Source: Anaerolineales bacterium | GTDB lineage: Bacteria; Chloroflexota; Anaerolineae; Anaerolineales; DRMV01 | Length of the DNA: 13,086 nucleotides | Assembly: GCA_026985785.1 (NCBI GenBank) | Contig: JALSPT010000090.1 | Span: 1-13,086 of the forward strand | Direction of reading: 5' to 3' | In this document: piece by piece, positions 6,700 through 13,057 of the stretch | Position numbering within the stretch: the stretch's first letter is position 1 | Layout: every line of letters starts with the position of its first letter | Made by a program: the position numbers and the translations under genes | Notes under the pieces: generated by a model | Database searches by the model: none | The model's input: only the letters and a program-made list of their open reading frames with translations | Told to the model about the DNA's origin: nothing

Positions 6700-7923
6700 T
6701 CAAACGGTTTCCGCCGTTTCCAGTTCAGCCAGACGCCGCCGGATCACCTCGGCCATTTTTACTACTGCGCGCGAAATGGGCGCGCCCCGGCTGATTTCCA
6801 GCACCGGCTTACCCTTGTTCACCGCCGGTAAGACGTGCCGAAAATCTTCGGGAATGACTGCATCCACCGGATGGCGGAAACTTTCCCCTACTCGCTCGGG
6901 CGTAATACCAATGCGCTTGTCATATCGATTCATCACCAGGAAAATGCGCTCGTCAGGCACCCCTGCCGCCCGCAGCCAATCCAAAAACAAACGCGCGTCT
7001 TTGATAGAGGGAATGTCCTGCCCTACCAACACCACCACCAGCTCTGCTGCATCCAACGCCGCCAACGTGACGTCATCCAGAACCGAAGAAGTATCCACGA
7101 TGACGTACTCAAACATGGTTTTGAAAAACGTCAGCAGACGGCCAAACTGATCGCCGCTGATCTGGGCAGCATCTTCTGGCTGGGTAGGAGCAGCCAAGAC
7201 CTTGAGCGCCGTATCACGATAGGGGATCAATACACTCTCGACCACTTCGGCATCCAATGCGTCGGCGCGGGGTGCCAAATCGGCTACGGTATGCTTGCCA
7301 TGCTCATTGAGCAACAAGACCACATCGCCGAACTGCAACTTCCCATCGACCACCACCACCGGCGTTTCGGCCTTTTGGAGCACCACACCCAAGTTCACCG
7401 CCAGCGTGGTACACCCCATCCCTCCTTTACCGCTGAAAAAGGTGATTACCTTGCCGGTTTCCTCGCCCGAGGCCACGCTTGCGCTCGCCACAGCGCCATC
7501 GGCTGCCGCGGGCACGTGCGCGAGGCGGCGCTTTTCCTCCTGAGCAAAAGCACCCGCCCGGCGCACCGCGGCAACCAGTTCGTCAATCGTAGGAGGCTTG
7601 GCCAAAAAATCCCGCGCCCCGGCCATCATCGCCCGCCGCATGTAATTAGAATCGTCCTGCACGGTCAGGATAACCACCTGCACATACGGCAGCCGCTGAC
7701 GCACCAGTTCGGTCGCCTGAATGCCGTCCATGTCCGGCATGTTGATATCCATGATGACGACATCCGGCTTGAGTTTCTCCGTCGCACTTACAGCCTCACG
7801 CCCACTTCCCACCGCGCCAACCACACGGATGTCTTTCTCGAACTGCAACAACCGCCGGATGTTTTCGCGCGTCTCAGCAATATCATCCACTATCAAAACG
7901 GAAATCATCTCATCTGCGGGCAT
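6700..7923 (-). CDS. cpaE: CpaE/TadZ-like protein: response-regulator receiver fused to a MinD/ParA-like ATPase
   Basis: A 407-residue two-domain protein. Residues 7-122 are a receiver domain with all canonical residues: acidic pair D13-D14, phosphoacceptor D59 in MDINMPDMDG, T87 and K109. A linker (about 127-155) leads to a MinD/ParA-type domain (157-400) with a deviant P-loop SGKGGMGCTT at 164-173, the CpaE-typical LQFGD at 196-200 and VIVDTSS at 274-280. The signature lysine K166 is kept, but the second P-loop lysine is C171, as often in CpaE/TadZ proteins, so ATP hydrolysis may be weak. TadZ/CpaE proteins place the Tad machinery at its cell position. The intact receiver suggests control by a histidine kinase encoded elsewhere. 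AGGAGG at 7932-7937 lies eight bases before the ATG. It follows cpaB by 34 bp. Confidence 0.95.
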   Translation of the reverse strand: MPADEMISVLIVDDIAETRENIRRLLQFEKDIRVVGAVGSGREAVSATEKLKPDVVIMDINMPDMDGIQATELVRQRLPYVQVVILTVQDDSNYMRRAMMAGARDFLAKPPTIDELVAAVRRAGAFAQEEKRRLAHVPAAADGAVASASVASGEETGKVITFFSGKGGMGCTTLAVNLGVVLQKAETPVVVVDGKLQFGDVVLLLNEHGKHTVADLAPRADALDAEVVESVLIPYRDTALKVLAAPTQPEDAAQISGDQFGRLLTFFKTMFEYVIVDTSSVLDDVTLAALDAAELVVVLVGQDIPSIKDARLFLDWLRAAGVPDERIFLVMNRYDKRIGITPERVGESFRHPVDAVIPEDFRHVLPAVNKGKPVLEISRGAPISRAVVKMAEVIRRRLAELETAETV

Positions 7924-7931
7924 TCCCAGGG

Positions 7932-7937
7932 CCTCCT
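7932..7937 (-). promoter_or_regulatory. Ribosome binding site fixing the cpaE start
   Basis: On the minus strand this reads AGGAGG, eight bases before the ATG at 7923. It favours that ATG over the in-frame methionine at codon 6. Confidence 0.7.
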
Positions 7938-7957
7938 AAAAAGCACATCCTCATAGG

Positions 7958-9091
7958 CTACGGCTGCGGCGTCAACATCTGCATCCACTGGTCATTGGGC
8001 AGAATCGGCGGCACTACTTTGTCAATCCGCGGCGCCAGATCATAAGGCAGTTTGGCCGGCACGACCACGCCGTAATTGTCCAAAACGTACGACAAGGTCA
8101 CGGCGTCCGTAGAAATATCCGTGGTATCGCCACCGGCACGCAACGCCAAAGTCATCACCACCTGGCGGTCCATCAAATACTTCAGCGTCACGGCCTCTTG
8201 CGGCGAGACGACCAGCGTGATGATGTCGGGCGGCGTCTTTTGCTCATGCTCCGTTTTTGGTTGAGGCTGCCCCTGAGCAGCAGCGGCCTGCCCCTGCTGC
8301 TTCGGAGCGGGAGCGCCTTCGCCACCCTGTGGCGGCAGAACAGGTCTCTGTGTCGTGAGTGGGAACGTGCCCACGTACAACACCGCCGCGTCCTTGATCA
8401 ACATTTGGCTGACCAACCGCGCCCGTTGCGGCTCCGAGGCCACAAGGTAAAACGGTAAACCGAGGTCGTTATCTGTTACCGAACGCCCAAAAGGCGCTTC
8501 AGAAGGTTGAACATCCGCGGTGATGGTTTGCCCCTTTTCGCCCATCTGGGGCGGCTTCACAACCGCGACTTTGTCAGGCAACACCGTCTGGTAGTCCTGA
8601 TCCACATCCACAAAGGGAAACGAGGCCAGCACAGCGACGTGGTCACCGGGGCGAATGCCATAGGCCACCCCGCTCAAACGCGACATCGGGATAGAGATCG
8701 CCACCGAGCCCGGCGGAATTTGCAAAGAAGCCAGTGAACCCTCGGCGCTCACCGAAAGCTTCTCCGCCACATCGCCCTTCGTCAAGAACATCCCCTGCGC
8801 CAGATCGCGCACTGCCAGTTTTCCAATGGCCTCCTTGGGATCGGTGATCTGCACTGCCAGCACTCGATCTGCGGGCAGATCCACCGTCGCCAACATTTGT
8901 TCCGTGATCTTCGTGCCGCGCCGGATAGGCTGTGCGGCCACCACCACAGGGATCATTTCTGCCGCCTGCCGCCCTCCTCCGCTATTCGTGGTGGCCGTCG
9001 GTGCCGCCCTTCGTCGCAGCCACAAAAAGGCCGCACCCACTCCCAAGATCAGAATCAACGCTAAAAGAATCAACACTCGGCCAATTTTCAT
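7958..9091 (-). CDS. cpaB: Tad pilus assembly protein CpaB/RcpC
   Basis: A 377-residue membrane-anchored protein, first gene of the Tad operon. It has a basic start, a membrane helix at about 6-25, then an SAF domain (about 47-108) with the typical VVVAAQPIRRGTKI (49-62), and a RcpC/CpaB domain (about 115-250) containing PPGSVAISIPMSR (126-138) and IRPGDHVAVL (146-155). Residues about 251-288 are a Gln/Pro/Ala-rich low-complexity linker inserted before the final beta segment (290-340). CpaB is needed for Tad pilus assembly and in diderms works with the secretin CpaC; no secretin gene is present here. The ATG at 9089-9091 is chosen because AGGAGG lies seven bases upstream. An in-frame TTG at 9104-9106 would place the ribosome binding site inside the gene and is rejected. 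The operon promoter should lie in 9092-9280. Confidence 0.92.
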   Translation of the reverse strand: MKIGRVLILLALILILGVGAAFLWLRRRAAPTATTNSGGGRQAAEMIPVVVAAQPIRRGTKITEQMLATVDLPADRVLAVQITDPKEAIGKLAVRDLAQGMFLTKGDVAEKLSVSAEGSLASLQIPPGSVAISIPMSRLSGVAYGIRPGDHVAVLASFPFVDVDQDYQTVLPDKVAVVKPPQMGEKGQTITADVQPSEAPFGRSVTDNDLGLPFYLVASEPQRARLVSQMLIKDAAVLYVGTFPLTTQRPVLPPQGGEGAPAPKQQGQAAAAQGQPQPKTEHEQKTPPDIITLVVSPQEAVTLKYLMDRQVVMTLALRAGGDTTDISTDAVTLSYVLDNYGVVVPAKLPYDLAPRIDKVVPPILPNDQWMQMLTPQP

Positions 9092-9097
9092 CCTTTG

Positions 9098-9104
9098 CCT
9101 CCTC
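9098..9104 (-). promoter_or_regulatory. Ribosome binding site fixing the cpaB start
   Basis: GAGGAGG on the minus strand, six to seven bases before the ATG at 9091. It overlaps the alternative TTG codon at 9104-9106, so it serves the ATG. Confidence 0.75.
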
Positions 9105-9139
9105 AACGCGCAAAGTACACTCTGCCCCCGAAAAGGGCT

Positions 9140-9145
9140 ATTATA
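9140..9145 (-). promoter_or_regulatory. Candidate -10 element for the Tad operon
   Basis: The minus strand reads a perfect TATAAT here, 49 bases before the cpaB ATG, which would give a leader of about 40 nt. No good -35 hexamer is visible at 16-19 bp spacing, so the promoter may be weak or need an activator. The full 9092-9280 interval holds only this element, the fah promoter and the two ribosome binding sites as recognisable signals. Confidence 0.4.
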
Positions 9146-9232
9146 AGTTTACCGCATCCCGCCCATTTTCGCTACCACCAATGCCGCTTCACCACATCAT
9201 GCCAACAGGACTTATGTCCCGCCAGTAGCCCG

Positions 9233-9241
9233 TGCTATAAT
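9233..9241 (+). promoter_or_regulatory. Extended -10 promoter for the FAH-family gene
   Basis: TGCTATAAT: a perfect TATAAT at 9236-9241 with the TGn extension at 9233-9235, which can compensate for the missing -35. Transcription would start near 9248, giving a leader of about 33 nt to the ATG at 9281. It is divergent from the Tad promoter about 90 bp away. Confidence 0.55.
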
Positions 9242-9280
9242 CCCGCTGCATCCATCCTCATTTTGTCTGTGGAGAAAACC

Positions 9281-10051
9281 ATGCGCTGGATTCGTTTTCA
9301 ACTTCCTGACGGCACACCCACCTACGGCTGGCTCGACGGCCAACAAGTCGGCCTGGTTCAGGGTTCGCCTTTTGGCGAGCGGCAGCGCGCCGAGCCCGCT
9401 TTCTCGCTGGACGAAGTGCGCCTGCTGCCGCCAACGACACCATCCAAAATCATCTGCGTGGGGCGCAACTATGCCGCCCACGCCGCCGAACACGCCGCCG
9501 AAGTTCCCGAAATCCCGCTCATCTTCCTCAAGCCGCCCTCGGCGCTCATCGGCGCAGGCGATACCATTCTCCTCCCACCCCAGTCGCAACAGGTAGAGCA
9601 CGAAGCCGAACTTGCCGTGGTGATTGGCAAACGAGGTCGCTGGCTCCCCCCCGAAACGGCTGCCGACCACATCCTCGGCTACACCATCGCCAACGACGTC
9701 ACCGCCCGCGACCTGCAACGGCGCGACGGTCAATGGACGCGCGGCAAAGGATTCGACACTTTTTGCCCTGTCGGGCCGTGGATCGATACCGAATTTGACC
9801 CCGCCGACGCCCTCATCACCTGCCGCGTCAACGGCGAAACGCGTCAGATGGGCTCCACCCGCGACATGGTGTTCCGCATCCCTCAACTGATCGCTTTCAT
9901 CTCCTCGGTGATGACCTTAGAGCCCGGCGACCTCATCCTCACCGGCACGCCCGCAGGGGTTGGTCCCCTCCTACCTGGCGACACCGTAGAGGTGGAAATC
10001 GAGGGTCTGGGGATACTTACCAATCCTGTCCAGGCCGAGCCGCCTCATTGA
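9281..10051 (+). CDS. Fumarylacetoacetate hydrolase (FAH) family protein
   Basis: A 256-residue enzyme of the FAH/FAHD1 fold, which hydrolyses, decarboxylates or isomerises acylpyruvate-type substrates using a divalent metal. GRNYAAHAAEH at 61-71 is the family entry motif. The metal ligands are E108 and E110 (VEHEAELAVV, 105-114) and D139 (NDVTARDLQ, 138-146). RGKGFDTFCPVGPW at 154-167 supplies the active-site lysine K156, and LILTGTPAGVGPL at 218-230 closes the site. The N-terminal 50 residues form the small domain seen in FAHD1 and HpaG relatives. The ATG at 9281 is chosen because GGAG lies at 9271-9274 and residues upstream (an open frame back to 9095) show no conservation and cross the promoter. 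Candidates are acylpyruvase/oxaloacetate decarboxylase or 2-hydroxyhepta-2,4-diene-1,7-dioate isomerase; sequence alone does not choose. It appears monocistronic. Confidence 0.94.
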   Translation: MRWIRFQLPDGTPTYGWLDGQQVGLVQGSPFGERQRAEPAFSLDEVRLLPPTTPSKIICVGRNYAAHAAEHAAEVPEIPLIFLKPPSALIGAGDTILLPPQSQQVEHEAELAVVIGKRGRWLPPETAADHILGYTIANDVTARDLQRRDGQWTRGKGFDTFCPVGPWIDTEFDPADALITCRVNGETRQMGSTRDMVFRIPQLIAFISSVMTLEPGDLILTGTPAGVGPLLPGDTVEVEIEGLGILTNPVQAEPPH

Positions 10052-10118
10052 AACGCGATTATTCCCCCTCGAACAATTACTGGAGATCGTGGCGCACCAT
10101 CACGTCTTGAAAACCTCA

Positions 10119-10844
10119 CTACTGCTTTCGGCGATACGGCGGCGGCTCGCTGTCTAATAATACCGTCAGAGGGCACGGGATCTCCCCATGGGGGCTTTTC
10201 CAGCCGGGGGGTGGGGCATAGGCTGCGCCCGGCAAACGATAAGCCGAGGCTACGACATCGCGCACGTGGCGAGTTAGCAATAGGGCGGCTTCCCGCCGCC
10301 GCCGAATGCGCAACCACGGCTCAGGCGATACCGGCGGATGAATCACCACCTCGACGCGCCCGCAGCGCGGTCGCTTGCGATGAATCGGCCATACCTCGTA
10401 CATCCCGTTGATGGTTACCGGCACAAGCGGCGCGCCGGTCGCGAGCGCCAACCGCGCCGCACCGCTGCGCCAACACATGAACTTCCCGTCCGGTGTTCGT
10501 GCCCCCTCCGGGAACACCGCCAACACCCCCCCGGCCTCCAAATGCGCTTTGGCCGTGCGGTACGCTTCCTGTCCAATGGACACTGTTCCATCGTTCCATC
10601 CATCCACAGGAATGGCCCTCAAGCGGTGATAGAGCCAACTCAACCACGGTTTCTCGTAGTGCTGGGCCCACACGATGAACCTCGGCGATCGCGGCAAAGC
10701 CGCCAAAAGCAGCGCCCCATCCAACAAAGAGGCATGATTGGCCACGACCACCGCAGCCCCCTCCTGCGGGAAATGCTCCGCCCCCAAGACTTCATATGGC
10801 CAAAATCGCCGAAATACAAAATCTATCGCCTTCACAACCGACAT
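10119..10844 (-). CDS. PlsC-type 1-acyl-sn-glycerol-3-phosphate acyltransferase family protein
   Basis: A 241-residue membrane-associated acyltransferase. The catalytic NHASLLD at 36-42 is the HX4D motif (H37, D42), FPEGART at 111-117 is the phosphate-binding motif, and VPVTINGMYEVWP at 141-153 is the fourth conserved block. Such proteins transfer a fatty acyl group from acyl-ACP or acyl-CoA to lysophosphatidate or a related lipid. The start is the ATG at 10842-10844, with GGGAGGTG four to eleven bases ahead. An upstream TTG at 10892 would extend it by 16 residues across the promoter and is rejected. The C-terminal 35 residues are Pro-rich and basic and not part of the core. It converges with the FAH gene across 67 bp with no clear terminator, and diverges from the HTH-PBP gene. 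Substrate is uncertain. Confidence 0.92.
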   Translation of the reverse strand: MSVVKAIDFVFRRFWPYEVLGAEHFPQEGAAVVVANHASLLDGALLLAALPRSPRFIVWAQHYEKPWLSWLYHRLRAIPVDGWNDGTVSIGQEAYRTAKAHLEAGGVLAVFPEGARTPDGKFMCWRSGAARLALATGAPLVPVTINGMYEVWPIHRKRPRCGRVEVVIHPPVSPEPWLRIRRRREAALLLTRHVRDVVASAYRLPGAAYAPPPGWKSPHGEIPCPLTVLLDSEPPPYRRKQ

Positions 10845-10846
10845 CG

Positions 10847-10854
10847 CACCTCCC
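10847..10854 (-). promoter_or_regulatory. Ribosome binding site fixing the plsC-like start
   Basis: GGGAGGTG on the minus strand just before the ATG at 10844. It decides against the longer TTG start at 10892. Confidence 0.7.
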
Positions 10855-10869
10855 AAAACACACCGCCAA

Positions 10870-10896
10870 ATTATACCCCCTACTCCCAGCAAACAA
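10870..10896 (-). promoter_or_regulatory. Candidate promoter of the plsC-like gene
   Basis: The minus strand reads a perfect TATAAT at 10875-10870 and TTGTTT at 10896-10891, spaced 15 bp, a partial -35. The start of transcription would be near 10863, about 20 bases before the ATG. Its -35 region lies close to that of the divergent HTH-PBP promoter. Confidence 0.5.
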
Positions 10897-10906
10897 CCTC
10901 AAAATG

Positions 10907-10915
10907 TGGTAAACT
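10907..10915 (+). promoter_or_regulatory. Candidate extended -10 promoter of the HTH-PBP/wtpA unit
   Basis: TGGTAAACT: a TAAACT hexamer (four of six) with a TGn extension. No clear -35 is visible. Transcription would start near 10922, inside the inverted repeat at 10920-10937, as expected for a repressible promoter. Confidence 0.4.
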
Positions 10916-10919
10916 AACG

Positions 10920-10937
10920 GTTAAGCAAAAACTTAAC
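10920..10937 (+). promoter_or_regulatory. Perfect inverted repeat, candidate operator
   Basis: GTTAAG-CAAAAA-CTTAAC: two perfect 6-bp inverted arms around an A-rich 6-bp spacer. It begins five bases after the candidate -10 and ends 16 bases before the GTG of the HTH-PBP gene. Position and symmetry suit a dimeric winged-helix repressor acting on its own promoter. The repeat is seen directly; the binding protein is inferred to be the gene product just downstream. Confidence 0.55.
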
Positions 10938-10953
10938 ACTCGGAGCCCCACCC

Positions 10954-11928
10954 GTGAAAGCCGCTGCCGAGGTCACCTCCTGGCCGCAACTCAAAGCCCT
11001 ATCCGACCCGCGCCGCCTGCGCCTGCTGCGCTTGCTGATGGCACAGCCCGCCACGCTGAGCCAACTGGCTGCCCAGACGGGACACTCCCCGGCATGGGTG
11101 CGGCACCACCTGCTACGCCTGCAACGCGCCGGCCTGGTAGAACTCGACCACGTCCGCACCACCGGGCGCGTACGGGAGAAATACTACCGCGCCACCGCCG
11201 GGGCGTTGGTGTTGCGCCGCCTGGTGCTCCCCGCCGGCGAACGCCCCGTGGCCGTGTTTGCCGGCAGCCACGACCTCGCCCTGGAACGCCTGGCCGAACA
11301 ATTGCAGCCCCATCTGGACATCGTAGCCTACCCCGTCGGCAGCCTGGATGGGCTGATCGATCTCCGCCAGCGCCTGTGCCACTTCTCCGGCGCGCATTTG
11401 CTGGACGAAAGTGGCGCTTACAACCTGCCCTACATCCGCCGTTTGTTCCCGGATCACGCAGTACAAGTGGTCACCCTCGCCCACCGCGTGCAGGGGTTGA
11501 TGGTGGCTCCCGGCAACCCCAAAGGCGTGCGCTCGTTGACCGATTTGTCCCGCCCCGACCTCCGTTTCGTCAACCGCAACGGCGGCTCGGGCACGCGGAT
11601 ATGGTTAGACGCCCACTTGGCAGCGTTGGGCATCCCGCGAGAGGCCGTCCGCGGCTACGAAACCACCGTTGCCACGCACACCGCGGCGGCGCACGCCGTA
11701 GCAGCAGGGCAGGCCGACGTCGCCTTAGGGCTGGAAGCCGCCGCCCGCGCTGCCGGGCTGGATTTCATCCCCCTTTTCGAGGAACGCTTCGACCTGGTAG
11801 TGCCGCGAGAAGAAACGGACACCCTGCATCCCCTGCTCGACGCGCTGCAAACCGCGTCCTGGCGCCGCCTGCTGGCATCACTCCCCGGTTATCACCCCGC
11901 CCACACGGGCGAGACTTTGGCGCTGTAG
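10954..11928 (+). CDS. ArsR-like HTH regulator fused to a periplasmic-binding-protein-like sensor domain
   Basis: A 324-residue one-component regulator. Residues about 12-92 form an ArsR-type winged helix: LSDPRRLRLLRLLM (16-29), then helix-turn-helix TLSQLAAQTGHSPAWVRHHL (34-53) and a wing ending near RVREKYYRAT. Residues about 98-315 form a PBP-like domain of the kind found attached to MoeA and some ModE-like regulators, with SLTDLSRPDLRFVNRNGGSG (194-213), RGYETTVATHTAAAHAVAAG (233-252), ADVALGLEAAARAAGLDFIP (254-273) and ERFDLVVP (277-284). No signal peptide, so it acts in the cytoplasm. The downstream oxyanion-binding lipoprotein (21 bp away) suggests molybdate or tungstate as effector. 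The start is GTG with GGAG at 10942-10945; no earlier in-frame start is supported. Probably autoregulates through the repeat at 10920-10937. Confidence 0.88.
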   Translation: MKAAAEVTSWPQLKALSDPRRLRLLRLLMAQPATLSQLAAQTGHSPAWVRHHLLRLQRAGLVELDHVRTTGRVREKYYRATAGALVLRRLVLPAGERPVAVFAGSHDLALERLAEQLQPHLDIVAYPVGSLDGLIDLRQRLCHFSGAHLLDESGAYNLPYIRRLFPDHAVQVVTLAHRVQGLMVAPGNPKGVRSLTDLSRPDLRFVNRNGGSGTRIWLDAHLAALGIPREAVRGYETTVATHTAAAHAVAAGQADVALGLEAAARAAGLDFIPLFEERFDLVVPREETDTLHPLLDALQTASWRRLLASLPGYHPAHTGETLAL

Positions 11929-11939
11929 CGCCCATCCCC

Positions 11940-11946
11940 AGGAGGT
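11940..11946 (+). promoter_or_regulatory. Ribosome binding site for the WtpA-like gene
   Basis: AGGAGGT ends three bases before the GTG at 11950. The spacing is short, but no other in-frame start would keep the signal peptide intact. Confidence 0.6.
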
Positions 11947-11949
11947 AGC

Positions 11950-12930
11950 GTGAAACCTTGGATCCTGTCTCTGCTCGCTCTGGCGTTGGCGGTTGTGTTG
12001 ACCGCCTGCGGCACCGCCCCGGCCACGCCCCCCGAGGACGGTCTGACCGGCACGCTCACCATCTACCACGCCGGCAGCCTGACCGTGCCGGTGAAGGAAC
12101 TGACGGCAGCCTTTCGACAAAAGCACCCCGGCGTGCGCTTTGCCACCGAATCGGGCGGCAGCCGCACCGTGGCGCGCAAAGTCAGCGAACTCGGCCAACT
12201 CGCCGATGTCGTGATGGTGGCCGATTACACCGTGATCGACAACCTGCTCAAGCCCCAATTCGCGACCTGGAACATCCGCTTCGCGCGCAACGCGATGGTG
12301 ATCGCCTACACCGACCGCTCCAAATTTGCCGACGAAATCACCAGCGACAACTGGTACGAGGTGCTGCTGCGGGATGGTGTAGTGTACGGCCATTCCGACC
12401 CCAACGCCGACCCCTGTGGCTACCGCACGCTGATGGTGTGGCAACTGGCCGAAGCCTACTACCAAGTGCCCGGCCTGGCGCAGCGCCTGGGCGACCACTG
12501 CCCGGCGGCCAACGTGCGCCCCAAAGCGGTGGAACTGCTGGCGCTGTTGCAGAGCGGCGACATGGACTACGCCTTCGAGTACCTTTCGGTAGCCGTGCAG
12601 CACCATCTGCACTATGTGACCCTGCCGCCCGAAATCAACCTGAGCGACCCAGCCCACGCCGCTTTCTATGCCCAGGCCAAAGTGGAACTCAACGGCGCTC
12701 AACCCGGCGAAACGGTGGTCAAAACCGGCGCGCCCATCCTTTACGGCCTGACCATCCCCACCAACGCACCTCATCCCCGCCTGGCGGCGGCATTCGTGGC
12801 CTTCGTGCTGGGGCCGGAGGGGCAGGCCATCCTGGAGAAACTCGGCCAGCCGCCCCTCAAACCGCCGCTAGCCGATTCCCCCGACCGCCTGCCGCCGCAA
12901 ATTCAACCGCTTGTGCGCGCCGGTGAGTAG
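11950..12930 (+). CDS. wtpA: Tungstate/molybdate ABC transporter substrate-binding lipoprotein (WtpA-like)
   Basis: A 326-residue exported binding protein. Residues 1-20 are a lipoprotein signal (MKPWILSLLALALAVVLTAC) with lipobox LTAC and C20 as the lipidated cysteine. The mature protein shows the WtpA pattern rather than classical ModA: YHAGSL at 39-44, ESGGSRTVARK at 67-77, DVVMVADYTVIDNLL at 86-100, FARNAMVIAYTDRS at 111-124, NWYEVLL at 134-140, HSDPNADPCGYRTL at 148-161 and MDYAFEYLSVA at 205-215. In the Archaeoglobus relative two carboxylates complete six-fold coordination of the oxyanion; D154 and E210 are the likely equivalents. It captures tungstate or molybdate outside the membrane for an ABC importer. 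GTG start. Permease and ATPase genes do not follow in the remaining 156 bp. Tungstate versus molybdate preference cannot be read from sequence. Confidence 0.93.
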   Translation: MKPWILSLLALALAVVLTACGTAPATPPEDGLTGTLTIYHAGSLTVPVKELTAAFRQKHPGVRFATESGGSRTVARKVSELGQLADVVMVADYTVIDNLLKPQFATWNIRFARNAMVIAYTDRSKFADEITSDNWYEVLLRDGVVYGHSDPNADPCGYRTLMVWQLAEAYYQVPGLAQRLGDHCPAANVRPKAVELLALLQSGDMDYAFEYLSVAVQHHLHYVTLPPEINLSDPAHAAFYAQAKVELNGAQPGETVVKTGAPILYGLTIPTNAPHPRLAAAFVAFVLGPEGQAILEKLGQPPLKPPLADSPDRLPPQIQPLVRAGE

Positions 12931-13034
12931 CGCGGGATGATGTAATCAAAACAAAGTGCCCCACGCTGATTGACCGACAAAACGCTGTCCATTAGCCAAT
13001 CTCTCCCATCGCCTCTCTGCAGAACGAGGGGGCT

Positions 13035-13057
13035 CCCCTCTCCCTCCGGGAGAGGGG
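13035..13057. repeat. GC-rich REP-like hairpin
   Basis: CCCCTCTCCC (13035-13044) and GGGAGAGGGG (13048-13057) form a perfect 10-bp stem with a TCC loop, followed by CCGGGGGTGAGGG to 13070. This resembles a short palindromic motif dispersed in intergenic regions of many bacterial genomes. There is no T-run, so it is not a standard intrinsic terminator, though it could stall polymerase or protect the wtpA transcript end. Only one copy is in the window. The rest of 12931-13086 holds nothing I can name. Confidence 0.6.

Noticed and set aside
6835..7956. Plus-strand open frame of 373 codons opposite cpaE
   Set aside because: His/Arg-rich antisense shadow of a well-supported gene.
9095..9280. N-terminal extension of the FAH-family gene back to 9095
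   Set aside because: It would cross both promoters and overlap the cpaB leader; the ATG at 9281 has a good ribosome binding site and begins the recognised domain.
10052..10118. Possible terminator between the convergent FAH and acyltransferase genes
   Set aside because: Only a 4-bp stem (CGTG/CACG) is visible and no T-run follows.
10338..11948. Long plus-strand open frame of 536 codons spanning the acyltransferase and HTH-PBP genes
   Set aside because: It runs antisense to plsC and in another frame of the HTH-PBP gene, crosses two promoters and the operator, and its translation is Arg/Pro-rich with no family features.
11958..12926. Alternate-frame 322-codon open frame within wtpA
   Set aside because: Arg/Pro-rich shadow caused by GC-rich codon use; the wtpA frame has signal peptide and family motifs.
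12940..12948. ATG codons after wtpA as a possible next gene
   Set aside because: The frame hits TAA after two codons and there is no ribosome binding site.
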